Source of the DNA: Terriglobia bacterium | GTDB taxonomy: Bacteria > Acidobacteriota > Terriglobia > Acidiferrales > UBA7541 | Direction of reading: 5' to 3' | Assembly: GCA_023512135.1 (NCBI GenBank) | Contig: JAIMAG010000007.1 | Span: forward strand, 62,001-126,000 | DNA: 64,000 nt | In this document: positions 23,217 to 31,481 of the stretch, one piece after another | Layout of the letters: every line of letters begins with the position of its first letter | How positions within the stretch are numbered: the first letter of the stretch is position 1 | Position numbers and translations under genes: made by a program | Notes under the pieces: generated by a model | What the model was told of the DNA's origin: nothing | Databases searched by the model: none | What the model saw: the letters and a program-made list of their open reading frames with translations, nothing else

Positions 23217-25565
23217 ATGGCACAGCTCATGCAAATTACGGTCGCGGCGCTGGCTCTGCTGCTGGCGGGCAGTTGGGTTGCGCCGGCAGCAGCGCAGTGT
23301 CCCTCCAGGACCACCATCCAGGACACCCTGCAAAATGCAGATGGCACGCCGGCTTCCGGACGCGTGGTGATTGCCTGGCCAACGTTTCGCATCGGGACCT
23401 GCCAGGTCGTTGCCGGCCAGATGACTGTTCCGGTCGCGGACGGAAATCTGGCCGTGGAACTCTTCCCCAACGAGCTGGCTACCCCCGAGGGCACCAGTTA
23501 CCGGGTTACCTACTATCTGCGCTCAGGTCGCATCAGCACAGAATACTGGGTGGTTCCTGTCAGCCCCACTCCGGTCCCGCTGGCCATCGTGCGTTCCGCT
23601 TCCCTGCCGGTGCCCGCCGTGCAGTTCAGCATGGCTCAGGTGACTGACCTGCTGCCCACGCTGAATCGCAAGGTCGAGTTGCCGCCTCTCTGCTCCGCGG
23701 GAAAATTTCTGCAGGCAAACGGTTCGGCCACGCCCCCGCAGGTGGATTGTGTGGACGGCACGGGCGCTCCGCGGGCGAGCGCGACCATATCCGGCACGGT
23801 GAAGACCGACGTCAGCGAAACCGACCCTGTGGTGTACACAAAAACGACTGCCGACACCCTGCTGGCCGGCAAGGCCAACGCCACGCACACCCACAGCGCT
23901 CAGGACATCACCGCTGGCACGCTGTCTCCGGCGCGGCTGCCCGCACCCACGGCGACAACCCTCGGTGGAGTGCTCGCCAATTCCTGTCCCGGCAGCGACA
24001 AGGTCACCGGCATCTCCACCAGCGGAGCTCTCCTGTGCGGCGCAGACCTGGGCGGCGGGACCGGTTCCACGCATCAGATTGACGGCGTAAACCTGACAGC
24101 GCAGGATCCGGTGAATTTTCTGGACACCGCGGAATTCGACTGGACGAACCCTTCCGCGGGCAACGTGCAGATCGCCTTGAAAACCGGCAGCGTAACCGGT
24201 GCGAAGATTGCCGATGGCGCAATTACCGACGCCAAGGTAGCCACTAACGCAGCCATCGCTGAATCGAAGCTGGCACTGAATTTTCCTACCCACTCGAACG
24301 CGAACGACCCCACCGCAGGGGAAAAGGCCGCTCTGGCGGGCACGGCCGGTGTTCCCTCGGCCACGAACCGGTATGTGACCGACGCTGATCCGCGCAACTC
24401 GAACGCCCGCACGCCGACCGCGCACGCCAGCACGCACCAGCATGGCGGCACCGACGAAGTGGCCACTGCTACGCCGGCGGCAAACGCAATCCCAAAGGCG
24501 GATGCCACGGGTCGGCTGGCTGTGGGTTGGCTGCCGAACGACACTACGCTGCTCGGTTCGCTGATCGATCTGGGTACGGAAACCGCGGGAACGCTGCCTG
24601 TCTCCCAGGGCGGCACCGGCGCGGGGACATTCACCACCCACGGCGTGCTGCTCGGCAACGGCACCGGTGCCATCACAGCTACTGCGGCTGGCACGGCGAA
24701 CCAGGTGCTGCGCGTGCCCGCCGCGGGCGGCGCTCCGACCTTCGGTGCCGTGAACCTAGCTTCGCCGGCAGCAGTCGCCGGGATACTACCGGAAGCGAAC
24801 ATCGACGCCGCCATCGCCCGCGACAACGAAATCAACCTGACGAACCTGGGCGGTGGTGTGGCGGGCGCGAACAGCTACGACTTTTCCGGCGCTGCCGCCA
24901 CGATGCCCGTGCGTTCCGGGAACACGTTGCCGGCGACCTGTGTGGCCAACAAAGAACTGTTCATTGACACCGATGCGACCCCAGGTCAGCAGTTGTTTAT
25001 CTGCAATGCGACCGGCAATGGCTGGAACCTGGTCGGCGATGGCGGCGGCGCCGGCGGCGACACCACGAAAACACATACCCTCGAGATGGTGTGCGATACT
25101 CCGCGCACGACCACCCTGGCCGGCAACGCTTTCTGGACAGTTTCGCCGCTCGCCGAATGGGACTGGGGCCACTGGGAGTTCCTGCGTGACGTGGACGGCA
25201 AAATCTACTGCCACACCACGATTCCCGAAACGCTGGCGACTGTACCGAACCCGGTCATCATCCTGCGCATTGCGGCCAACGCAACGACTGGCGTGACCCG
25301 GCTCTCGATTCGCAGTTTTGTGGCGGGCGACGGCGAAAGCCTCAATCCGGCGACGACAGGCTGGACGGCGGCTCCGGCTCAGGACATCACTGTACCGGCC
25401 ACAGCGCGCACGCTGAAAGACGTGACCTTCACCACGTTGCCCACTCTGGCAGCGCGCAAGATTCTGGTTGTCGAAGTCTTCCACGAAGGGGCGCACGCGA
25501 ACGATACGCTGGCTGCCAACACCGAGCTCTTCAAGGTTCTGCTGAGGGTGAATCTGACGCAGTAG
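23217..25565 (+). CDS. exported tail-fiber-like protein
   Basis: A 782-aa protein with a clear Sec signal peptide (MAQLMQITVAALALLLAGSW, cleavage after PAAA-Q). Residues 35-120 repeat the Ig-like domain of the 940-aa protein (NADGTPASGRVVIAW). The middle is a classic phage fiber shaft: HTHSAQDITAGTLSPARLP, HASTHQHGGTDEVATATP, and short Gly/Thr repeats such as LPVSQGGTGAGTF and GVLLGNGTGAITA. HxH motifs of this type bind metal in T4 fibers. Residues about 630-782 form a separate beta-rich tip. Shaft motifs say fiber, yet the signal peptide says export. Confidence 0.82.
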   Translation: MAQLMQITVAALALLLAGSWVAPAAAQCPSRTTIQDTLQNADGTPASGRVVIAWPTFRIGTCQVVAGQMTVPVADGNLAVELFPNELATPEGTSYRVTYYLRSGRISTEYWVVPVSPTPVPLAIVRSASLPVPAVQFSMAQVTDLLPTLNRKVELPPLCSAGKFLQANGSATPPQVDCVDGTGAPRASATISGTVKTDVSETDPVVYTKTTADTLLAGKANATHTHSAQDITAGTLSPARLPAPTATTLGGVLANSCPGSDKVTGISTSGALLCGADLGGGTGSTHQIDGVNLTAQDPVNFLDTAEFDWTNPSAGNVQIALKTGSVTGAKIADGAITDAKVATNAAIAESKLALNFPTHSNANDPTAGEKAALAGTAGVPSATNRYVTDADPRNSNARTPTAHASTHQHGGTDEVATATPAANAIPKADATGRLAVGWLPNDTTLLGSLIDLGTETAGTLPVSQGGTGAGTFTTHGVLLGNGTGAITATAAGTANQVLRVPAAGGAPTFGAVNLASPAAVAGILPEANIDAAIARDNEINLTNLGGGVAGANSYDFSGAAATMPVRSGNTLPATCVANKELFIDTDATPGQQLFICNATGNGWNLVGDGGGAGGDTTKTHTLEMVCDTPRTTTLAGNAFWTVSPLAEWDWGHWEFLRDVDGKIYCHTTIPETLATVPNPVIILRIAANATTGVTRLSIRSFVAGDGESLNPATTGWTAAPAQDITVPATARTLKDVTFTTLPTLAARKILVVEVFHEGAHANDTLAANTELFKVLLRVNLTQ

Positions 25566-25572
25566 GTCCACT

Positions 25573-25821
25573 ATGCGTGAATTTCTGGAAACTCACTGGG
25601 GCGATCTGGTGGCGCTGCTCGTGCTCTACACGGGCATCGCACTGGCCGTACTGGTTCCGGACAGTCATATGGGAGAATCGCTCGCGTTGGCCGGCATGGC
25701 CGCGTTGAAACTGCGTACAGCGGTGCCGCTCCGCAAACCACAGCGGCAACGCGGACAGAAGCTACGGACCCGAAGTCGTGCCCTCGATCGGTCCGCAGCG
25801 GCTTCGAGGGGGACTCCATGA
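25573..25821 (+). CDS. small single-TM protein, possible holin-like
   Basis: An 82-aa protein starting seven bases after the fiber stop. Residues 9-28 form a transmembrane helix (DLVALLVLYTGIALAVLV); residues 33-46 are a weaker hydrophobic stretch; the last 35 residues are Arg/Lys-rich and would stay in the cytoplasm. Size and topology suit a holin-like or small phage membrane protein, without sequence proof. It overlaps the next start by four bases (ATGA at 25818). Confidence 0.5.
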   Translation: MREFLETHWGDLVALLVLYTGIALAVLVPDSHMGESLALAGMAALKLRTAVPLRKPQRQRGQKLRTRSRALDRSAAASRGTP

Positions 25822-26561
25822 ACCCATCCCGCGCAACGGTCTGCCGTGTACTGGCTTTCCTGCTGCTGGTCGGCGCCGGTCTGCAAGCGGCCCGGGAGTT
25901 CGACGGTGCCGGCGACCAGGTCACCACCACCTTCACGGCCCACGCAACCCAGCGCACCTATTCGCTCTGGTCGTACCGCCGCGGCGACGGCGGCGGGGGC
26001 TTCGGTCGCCTGTTCGACAAACGCACGACGGGCGGAGAAGTAGAAACTTTTCACAACCGTGCCGCAGGCACTTCCAACGGCGATACGTACATGTATACCC
26101 GCACGTTCAGCGGCACCAGTGGCTTCTGGACCATCCCGCGCCCGACGGCAAACGCCTGGCACCACATCTGTGTGGTGTACGAAGCGGTCGCCGGCAGCCA
26201 GCCGACGATCTACGTGGACAGCATCCAGCAATCCGTGACAGCTCTGAGCACCACTTCCGGCAGCCCCGCCACAAATTCCGATGCCTACGTGATCGGGAAT
26301 CGCGGCAATGACGGCGCCCGTGCCTGGGACGGCCGAATCGCAGAATTCGCCGTCTGGAACGCGCTGCTGACTGCGTCCGAATGTGGAGCTTTGGCCCGCG
26401 GAGCATCACCGAATTCGATTCGCAGGCAGTCTTTGGTGGCGTACTGGCCGCTCTGGGGCGCGTCCAGCCCGGAGCCGGGCCTGCCGGGCGGGAACGCCAC
26501 GGTTACCGACGCTGTCGCCGCCCCGCATGCACCAGTTGGTCCCTATGTGCGTCCGCGCTGA
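25818..26561 (+). CDS. exported LamG-like (jelly-roll) protein
   Basis: A 247-aa protein. Residues 1-25 are a Sec signal peptide (RVLAFLLLVGAGLQAA, then REFDGAG). Residues 26-210 are a LamG/concanavalin-like domain: FDGAGDQVTTTF, YSLWSYRRGDG, a central NAWHHICVVYEAV and the final DGRIAEFAVWNALLTASE, all hallmarks of the fold. LamG domains bind sugars or proteins and occur on phage tails and secreted proteins. It is the last gene of the element; its stop lies 20 bases from the convergent E2 stop. Confidence 0.75.
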   Translation: MNPSRATVCRVLAFLLLVGAGLQAAREFDGAGDQVTTTFTAHATQRTYSLWSYRRGDGGGGFGRLFDKRTTGGEVETFHNRAAGTSNGDTYMYTRTFSGTSGFWTIPRPTANAWHHICVVYEAVAGSQPTIYVDSIQQSVTALSTTSGSPATNSDAYVIGNRGNDGARAWDGRIAEFAVWNALLTASECGALARGASPNSIRRQSLVAYWPLWGASSPEPGLPGGNATVTDAVAAPHAPVGPYVRPR

Positions 26562-26581
26562 AGCGCTCGGACGAGTTGCCG

Positions 26582-27886
26582 CTACAGGATGTTTTCCTGC
26601 CAGTTCTCGAGTATCGATTTCACCTTGCCGATGAACTGGTGTGCAATGGCTCCGTCCACGATGCGGTGGTCGTAGCTGAGGGTCAGGTAGACCATCGAGC
26701 GGATGGCGATGGCATCGTGGATGACCACGGGGCGCTTCTGGATGGCTCCCACGCCCAGGATGGCTGCGTTCGGCTGGTTGATGATGGGCAGGCCCATCAG
26801 CCCGCCGAACACTCCCGGATTGGTGATCGAAAAAGTGCTCTCCTGCACTTCTTCCGGTTTCAGTTTCTTGGTGCGCGCGCGCTCGGCCAGGTCGTTGATG
26901 GCGCGCTGCAAGCCGAGGAAATTCTTCTCCTCGGCATGCTTGACCACCGGAACAATCAGCCCCCAGTCGAGGGCGACGGCAATGCCAATGTTGATCTCCC
27001 GGTGAAGCACCAGGTTGGTGCCGTCCAGCGAGGCATTCAACGCGGGAAAGGCGCGCAAGCCTTCCACGCAGGCTCGCACAAAGAAGGGCATGAAGGTCAG
27101 TTTCGTTTCAAAACGCCGCTCGAATTCCGCCTTGGCCTGATTGCGCACTTCGACCACGCGCGACATATCCACTTCGTCGATGGAATAGACATGGGGCGAG
27201 GTGCGTTTCGAGAGCACCATGTGTTCGGCGATACGCTGGCGCATCACGCTGAGCGGCTGCACCTCGTAGCGACCGAAATAGATGCGCTCGCGCGGCACGG
27301 CGGCCTCCAACCGGAGGGGGGCCGGCGCTGCTTCCGGCTGGGCTGGCGCCGCGGACGGAGCCGGAGCGGTGGCCCGCGCTTCGATGGCGGCCAGAATGTC
27401 GCGCTTGCTGATTCTTCCGCCGGCGCCGGTGCCCCGGATGGTCGTCAGGTCGATGTTGTGTTCGCGGGCGAGCCGGCGCACCAGCGGGCTGCTCCGAATC
27501 CGGCGACCGTCTTCTCCCGACACCGGCTGGGGCGCGGCCGTCGACGCGTGCGCAGCCGGAGCCGGTTCGGGACGGGCTTCGGTCGGCGCGGGCATCTCTG
27601 CAGGTTTTTCTTCGGCCTGGGCCGGTTCGGCGGCCGAGGTTGTCGTGCCGTCCGGGTCGATCAGGGCCACCACGGTCTTGATCGGCACGGTTTCGCCTTC
27701 GCGGACTTTGATCTCTTTCAGGATGCCGCTGGCCGGCGCGGGAATTTCCGCGTCCACTTTGTCGGTGGAGATTTCAAACAGCGGCTCGTCGCGCTCGACG
27801 CGCTGGCCGGGTTTTTTCAGCCACTTGGTGATCGTGCCTTCGAATATGCTTTCGCCCATCTGGGGCATGATGACATCCACAGGCAT
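26582..27886 (-). CDS. pdhC: 2-oxoacid dehydrogenase E2, dihydrolipoamide acyltransferase
   Basis: A 434-aa protein. Residues 1-78 are one lipoyl domain (lipoylated Lys43 in EISTDKVDAE), then a Pro/Ala/Glu-rich linker, a subunit-binding domain (VRRLAREHNIDLTTIRGTG) and the acyltransferase core with His407/Asp411 in SYDHRIVDG. It moves the acyl group from the E1 thiamine site to CoA. It is last in the lipB-E1alpha-E1beta-E2 operon; no E3 gene is adjacent. Pyruvate or branched-chain oxoacid as substrate cannot be decided from sequence alone; the two-gene E1 fits both, so the pdh symbols are provisional. Confidence 0.92.
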   Translation of the reverse strand: MPVDVIMPQMGESIFEGTITKWLKKPGQRVERDEPLFEISTDKVDAEIPAPASGILKEIKVREGETVPIKTVVALIDPDGTTTSAAEPAQAEEKPAEMPAPTEARPEPAPAAHASTAAPQPVSGEDGRRIRSSPLVRRLAREHNIDLTTIRGTGAGGRISKRDILAAIEARATAPAPSAAPAQPEAAPAPLRLEAAVPRERIYFGRYEVQPLSVMRQRIAEHMVLSKRTSPHVYSIDEVDMSRVVEVRNQAKAEFERRFETKLTFMPFFVRACVEGLRAFPALNASLDGTNLVLHREINIGIAVALDWGLIVPVVKHAEEKNFLGLQRAINDLAERARTKKLKPEEVQESTFSITNPGVFGGLMGLPIINQPNAAILGVGAIQKRPVVIHDAIAIRSMVYLTLSYDHRIVDGAIAHQFIGKVKSILENWQENIL

Positions 27887-27904
27887 GGCGCGCTCCTTCC
27901 GCCA

Positions 27905-28879
27905 TCAGTATCGGGCCAGTTCCCGCGCCGCCCGGATCACGTCGTTCACGTTGGGCAGGAACCGCTCCTCGAGCGGCGGGGAATACGGCACCGGAGTATC
28001 CAGCGCAGTCACGCGCAGGATGGGGCCATCCAGTTCTTCAAACGCGTTTTCGCACACGAGGGCAGCGATCTCGCCGGCGATACCGCCGGTTTTTGTGTCC
28101 TCGTGAACTACGAGCAGCTTGTTCGTCTTCCGCACCGACTGCAGGATTGTTTCCCGGTCGAGCGGCAGCAGCGTGCGCAGGTCAACCAGCTCCACGTCGA
28201 CGCCTTCCTGAGCCAGTTGTTCGGCCGCTTCCAGGCACGTGTGCACCATGGCGGCGTAGGTCACGATGGTCAGATCTCGGCCCTGGCGACGCACAACCGC
28301 CTTGCCCAGCGGCACCGTGTAGTCGCCTGCGGGGATTTCCTCCTTGATGCGCCGGTAGAGGAATTTGTGCTCGAAAAAGAGCACCGGGTTGTTGTCCCGG
28401 ATCGCGGATTTCAGCAATCCTTTCGCATCGTACGGCGTTGCGGGGTACACCACCTTCAGCCCGGGGGTGTGCACGAAATACATCTCCGGGTTCTGCGAAT
28501 GGAACGGGCCGCCGTGCACACCGCCGCCGGACGGGCCGCGAATCACAATCGGCACCGGCGCGCCCCAGCGGTAGTACGATTTGGCCGCGAAGTTGGTAAT
28601 CTGGTTGAAGCAGCAGGCGATGAAATCCATGAACTGCATTTCCGCCACCGGCCGCAGGCCCAGGTAGCTCATTCCCACCGCAGCGCCCACGATGGCTGTT
28701 TCGCTGATCGGAGTATCGATCACTCGTTCCCATCCGAATCGTTCCAGCAGCCCGGCGGTCACCTTGAAGGCGCCTCCGTAGACGCCGATGTCTTCGCCCA
28801 GGCAGACCACGGCCGGGTCGCGCTCCATTTCTTCGAACAGCGCCTGTCGGATTGCTTCCAGAAACGTAACCTGCGCCAC
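27905..28879 (-). CDS. pdhB: 2-oxoacid dehydrogenase E1 component, beta subunit
   Basis: A 324-aa protein of the transketolase-like E1 beta family: VTFLEAIRQALFEEMERDP, CLGEDIGVYGGAFKVT, DTPISETAIVGAAVGMSYLG, and the segment YPATPYDAKGLLKSAIRD. The last is frequent in branched-chain-type E1 beta, hence the uncertain substrate. It forms the alpha2beta2 thiamine diphosphate enzyme with the product of the upstream gene. It starts two bases after the E1 alpha stop and ends 18 bases before E2. Confidence 0.93.
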   Translation of the reverse strand: MAQVTFLEAIRQALFEEMERDPAVVCLGEDIGVYGGAFKVTAGLLERFGWERVIDTPISETAIVGAAVGMSYLGLRPVAEMQFMDFIACCFNQITNFAAKSYYRWGAPVPIVIRGPSGGGVHGGPFHSQNPEMYFVHTPGLKVVYPATPYDAKGLLKSAIRDNNPVLFFEHKFLYRRIKEEIPAGDYTVPLGKAVVRRQGRDLTIVTYAAMVHTCLEAAEQLAQEGVDVELVDLRTLLPLDRETILQSVRKTNKLLVVHEDTKTGGIAGEIAALVCENAFEELDGPILRVTALDTPVPYSPPLEERFLPNVNDVIRAARELARY

Positions 28880-28881
28880 GG

Positions 28882-30084
28882 CTATCTCCCTTTGCTGCGC
28901 GCGGAGAGTTTCTTCTTTTTTCGCGGCGAAGTCCGCCGGAGAACGCTGCGTCCGGTGCCGTCACTGGCGCCCGCCGCCGCGGCTTCGATCACCTCAACGG
29001 CCCCCTCGGCAATCCCGCCAAAATCCTCCACCTGCCAGACCGCCTGCACGCTCGCTTTCGGAGGCATGACCTCCTCAATCGGGCGTTGCCATTCCGGCTT
29101 CACTTCGTAGCCTTCTTCGCAGTACACGCCCTGCTCGGCCAGCTCGGGGGGCGGGAACGGCGAGCTCTCCGCAAAGGCAAGGTCTTCGGCAATTTCCCGT
29201 TCGATGCGCTCCAGAATCTGCTGTTTGTCCTGCTCGGTCCACAGTCCCTGACGGGTCAGAAATTTTTCGTACCGGGCGATCGGATCGCGCGCCTGCCAGT
29301 ATTCGAACATCTCGCGCGGAACGTACTCGGCCGGGTCGTGCTGCGCGTGCCCTTTCATGCGCATGGTTTTCGTTTCGATCAGAATCGGGCCCTCGCCGGC
29401 GCGGCAGCGTTCGACGGCTTCCTTGGCCACCCGATAGACGGCCACCACGTCGTTGCCGTCTACGATGTAGCTGGTGATGCCGTAGGCGCGAGCGCGATCC
29501 GCCAGGTTGCGAATCGGCACCTGACGCCGCACCGGCGTGGAATAGGCCCACTGGTTGTTTTCCACCACACAGACAAAGGGAGCGCGCTGCGTCGCGGCGA
29601 AGTTCATCCCCTCATGGAACGCGCCCGTCGACGTGCCTCCATCGCCGATCCAGGTCATGGCCACAATGTTCTGGCCCAGGTAGCGACCGGCCAGGGCCAC
29701 TCCGGTCATCACTGGAATCAGATCGCCAAGCATCGAAATGGGAGAAATCACGTGGCGTTCCTTCAAATCGCCGAAATGGCTGGTGCCGTCTTTTCCGTGC
29801 GTGGGGGAATCGTAACGGGCCATGTACTGCAGGAAGATGTCGCGCGGGCGGTAGCCCTTGACCAGCAGCGCGCCGACGTTGCGGATCATCGGCGCCATCC
29901 AGTCGCGTTTTTCCAGCGCGTAGGCGGTTCCCACCGAGGTCGCTTCCTGCCCGAGACTCGAATACAATCCACCGACCACTTTGTTCTGCCGGAACAGGGT
30001 GACCAGGCGTTCTTCCAGCGAGCGGTTCAACCGCATGTAGTAGTACAGTTCCAGATGCTGCTCGCGTGTCAGCGAAATCTTCAT
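28882..30084 (-). CDS. pdhA: 2-oxoacid dehydrogenase E1 component, alpha subunit
   Basis: A 400-aa protein with the thiamine diphosphate motif GDG (147-149) ... ENN (175-177) and the conserved EGMNFAA. YSSLGQEATSVGTAYAL near residue 41 and the phosphorylation-loop-like YDSPTHGKDGTSHFG (91-105) are typical of E1 alpha. It decarboxylates the oxoacid and passes the acyl group to the E2 lipoyl arm. The C-terminal 18 residues are unusually basic (RRTSPRKKKKLSARSKGR) and absent from most relatives. The start overlaps the lipB stop by four bases, so translation is coupled. Confidence 0.92.
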   Translation of the reverse strand: MKISLTREQHLELYYYMRLNRSLEERLVTLFRQNKVVGGLYSSLGQEATSVGTAYALEKRDWMAPMIRNVGALLVKGYRPRDIFLQYMARYDSPTHGKDGTSHFGDLKERHVISPISMLGDLIPVMTGVALAGRYLGQNIVAMTWIGDGGTSTGAFHEGMNFAATQRAPFVCVVENNQWAYSTPVRRQVPIRNLADRARAYGITSYIVDGNDVVAVYRVAKEAVERCRAGEGPILIETKTMRMKGHAQHDPAEYVPREMFEYWQARDPIARYEKFLTRQGLWTEQDKQQILERIEREIAEDLAFAESSPFPPPELAEQGVYCEEGYEVKPEWQRPIEEVMPPKASVQAVWQVEDFGGIAEGAVEVIEAAAAGASDGTGRSVLRRTSPRKKKKLSARSKGR

Positions 30085-30851
30085 GCTTGGCTCCCCATAG
30101 GACCCGCCGCACCCGCTCCGATGGGTACCGCGTCCTCTGCACGGGCAAACCCCTCAAGCCGGTCTTCCAGCTCAGCACATGACATCGGGCACATCGCGAG
30201 CTGAAAAACCGCTGCGAAATGTTCGATCGCCCGCTGCCGGACCGAAGCAAACTCAACCGGACGCCCCAGCAGCGCCTCGAGCGAAGTGGCCCGGCTGCCC
30301 GCAATCCCGCAGGGCACGATGAGGTCGAAATAGCGCAGATCGGTGGCAACGTTGTAGGCCAAACCGTGGGAAGTGATCCAGCGGCTCAGGTGCACACCGA
30401 TGGCGCCCAGTTTGCGCGGCACCGGGCCGGGTTCCAGCACCCAGACCCCGGTCCAGCCGGCAATGCGCTGCGCGTGCACGCCGAAATCTTCCGAAAGGCG
30501 AATCATGACCTCTTCGAGCTGTCGCACATACCAGACTACATCCCGCCGGAGACGCGCCAGATTCAGAATCGGATAAGCGACCAACTGCCCCGGTCCGTGA
30601 AAGGTGATGTCGCCGCCGCGATTGCTCGGATGGAATTCTACGCCCATCTGCCGCAGCACGGAATCGGTCGCCAGCAGGTGTTCCCGCCGCCCATTGCGCC
30701 CCAGCGTGATGACCGGAAAATGCTCGCACAGCAGCAGCACGTCCGGCACGGCCTCGGCTTTGCGCGCGGCCACCAGACGGCTCTGCAGCGCGCAGGCAGC
30801 CGCGTAGCGCACTCTTCCGAGGTCAACCACGTGACATTCTGCTGTGGTCAT
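30081..30851 (-). CDS. lipB: octanoyl-[ACP]:protein N-octanoyltransferase
   Basis: A 256-aa protein with family motifs NRGGDITFHGPGQLV (78-91), RKLGAIGVH (Lys147) and the acyl-thioester Cys181 in VPCGI. It transfers octanoate from acyl carrier protein to the lipoyl lysine of E2 (Lys43 of the operon's own pdhC), after which LipA inserts sulfur; lipA is not in the window. It is the first gene of the operon, with a promoter at 30926-30954. The last 25 residues after the core are an extra tail. Confidence 0.93.
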   Translation of the reverse strand: MTTAECHVVDLGRVRYAAACALQSRLVAARKAEAVPDVLLLCEHFPVITLGRNGRREHLLATDSVLRQMGVEFHPSNRGGDITFHGPGQLVAYPILNLARLRRDVVWYVRQLEEVMIRLSEDFGVHAQRIAGWTGVWVLEPGPVPRKLGAIGVHLSRWITSHGLAYNVATDLRYFDLIVPCGIAGSRATSLEALLGRPVEFASVRQRAIEHFAAVFQLAMCPMSCAELEDRLEGFARAEDAVPIGAGAAGPMGSQA

Positions 30852-30925
30852 GGCCCGCCTCGCCGGATGGCCGGCGTGGAAGAAACCTGCGCCTGCTCAG
30901 AACCCGGCACGCGATGCAAATTTTG

Positions 30926-30954
30926 ATTCTATCAGCCGACCACGAGGCGAGCAA
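30926..30954 (-). promoter_or_regulatory. promoter of the lipB-pdhABC operon
   Basis: On the minus strand TTGCTC (30954-30949), 17-base spacer, TAGAAT (30931-30926), about 75 bases before the lipB ATG. Back-to-back with the dksA promoter on the plus strand. Confidence 0.55.
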
Positions 30955-30973
30955 TGGGCCGCTCGGGCTTTCC

Positions 30974-31002
30974 TTGACAGCTCTGGCAGCCACCGCTAAA
31001 AT
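30974..31002 (+). promoter_or_regulatory. sigma70 promoter of the DksA-like gene
   Basis: TTGACA (30974-30979), 17-base spacer, TAAAAT (30997-31002). Full consensus -35 and 5/6 -10; the leader to the ATG at 31048 is about 38 nt. Confidence 0.75.
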
Positions 31003-31047
31003 GGCACATTTATAAAAAAGGCAGCAAACGCAATGTAGGTCGGCTCG

Positions 31048-31401
31048 ATGGATAAGAAAAAGCTGGAATACTTTCGCAAGAAGCTGGAAGCCAAACGGGA
31101 AGAGCTGCTGCACACCATTGCGCGCATCGAACAGGAAGGTCGTGCCGCCGATGAAGATACGACCGTGGACCTGGCCGACAAAGCCGCCAATTCCTACACG
31201 AAAGAGTTCCTGTTCGGCCAAACGGACCATGAGCGCGCCATCCTTCAGCTCGTCGAAGAAGCGTTGAAGCGCGTCAAGAACGGCAACTACGGACTTTGCG
31301 TACACTGCGGGGAAGAAATTCAGCAGAAGCGCCTGGAAGCGGTTCCCTGGGCGCGGCATTGCATCTCCTGCCAGGAAAAACAGGAACAGGGCCTGCTCTG
31401 A
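31048..31401 (+). CDS. dksA: DksA/TraR-family RNA polymerase-binding protein
   Basis: A 117-aa protein: a coiled coil (residues 2-80) and a four-Cys zinc finger (Cys84, Cys87, Cys105, Cys108). At the coiled-coil tip DLADKA places Asp41, Asp44 and Ala46 as in the DxxDxA tip of E. coli DksA that enters the polymerase secondary channel. The family tunes rRNA and amino-acid promoters with ppGpp. It is shorter than E. coli DksA (151 aa), like the many TraR/YocK-size members. Monocistronic with a strong promoter; comF follows under its own. Confidence 0.88.
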   Translation: MDKKKLEYFRKKLEAKREELLHTIARIEQEGRAADEDTTVDLADKAANSYTKEFLFGQTDHERAILQLVEEALKRVKNGNYGLCVHCGEEIQQKRLEAVPWARHCISCQEKQEQGLL

Positions 31402-31469
31402 ATCTCCAGTTTTTCTTCGATCCTGCCTGTCCTGCACACGCGTTCTGACCCCAGATTTGTTGGGAAGTA

Positions 31470-31475
31470 TATAAT
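31470..31475 (+). promoter_or_regulatory. -10 box of comF (near-leaderless start)
   Basis: Consensus TATAAT seven bases before the ATG at 31482, without a clear -35. A transcript initiated here would start at or within a base or two of the ATG. Confidence 0.45.
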
Positions 31476-31481
31476 CCGGAT

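Larger units (their letters stand above)
730..26575. mobile_element. prophage-like element (siphovirus virion module, no integrase seen)
   Basis: From the S24 repressor (741-1508, minus) to the LamG-like protein (25818-26561, plus) the gene order follows a lambda/HK97-type tailed phage: repressor, HTH regulator, terminase, portal, protease/scaffold, capsid, connectors, tail terminator, tail tube, frameshifted chaperone, tape measure, tail tip, fibers. The left neighbour is a histone-like gene and the right neighbour a 2-oxoacid dehydrogenase operon, both host-like. No integrase, excisionase, replication, recombination or recognisable endolysin gene lies inside. I compared the two edges and found no convincing direct repeat, so the limits are set by gene content only. 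Confidence 0.85.

Noticed and set aside
22886-23647. 253-codon frame overlapping the small protein and the start of the 782-aa fiber
   Set aside because: Out of frame with the signal peptide and fiber domains, His/Arg/Gly-rich composition, and no motif.
26551-26572. hairpin GTCCGCGCT/AGCGCTCGGAC at the right edge as a bidirectional terminator
   Set aside because: The stem has a two-base bulge and a two-base loop, and no T-run on either strand.
668-26600. attL/attR direct repeats at the element edges
   Set aside because: Only 7-8 base matches (such as GCGCTGAA at both edges), which are expected by chance in GC-rich DNA.
26381-29110. 909-codon plus-strand frame across E2 and E1 beta
   Set aside because: Antisense shadow of two conserved metabolic genes.
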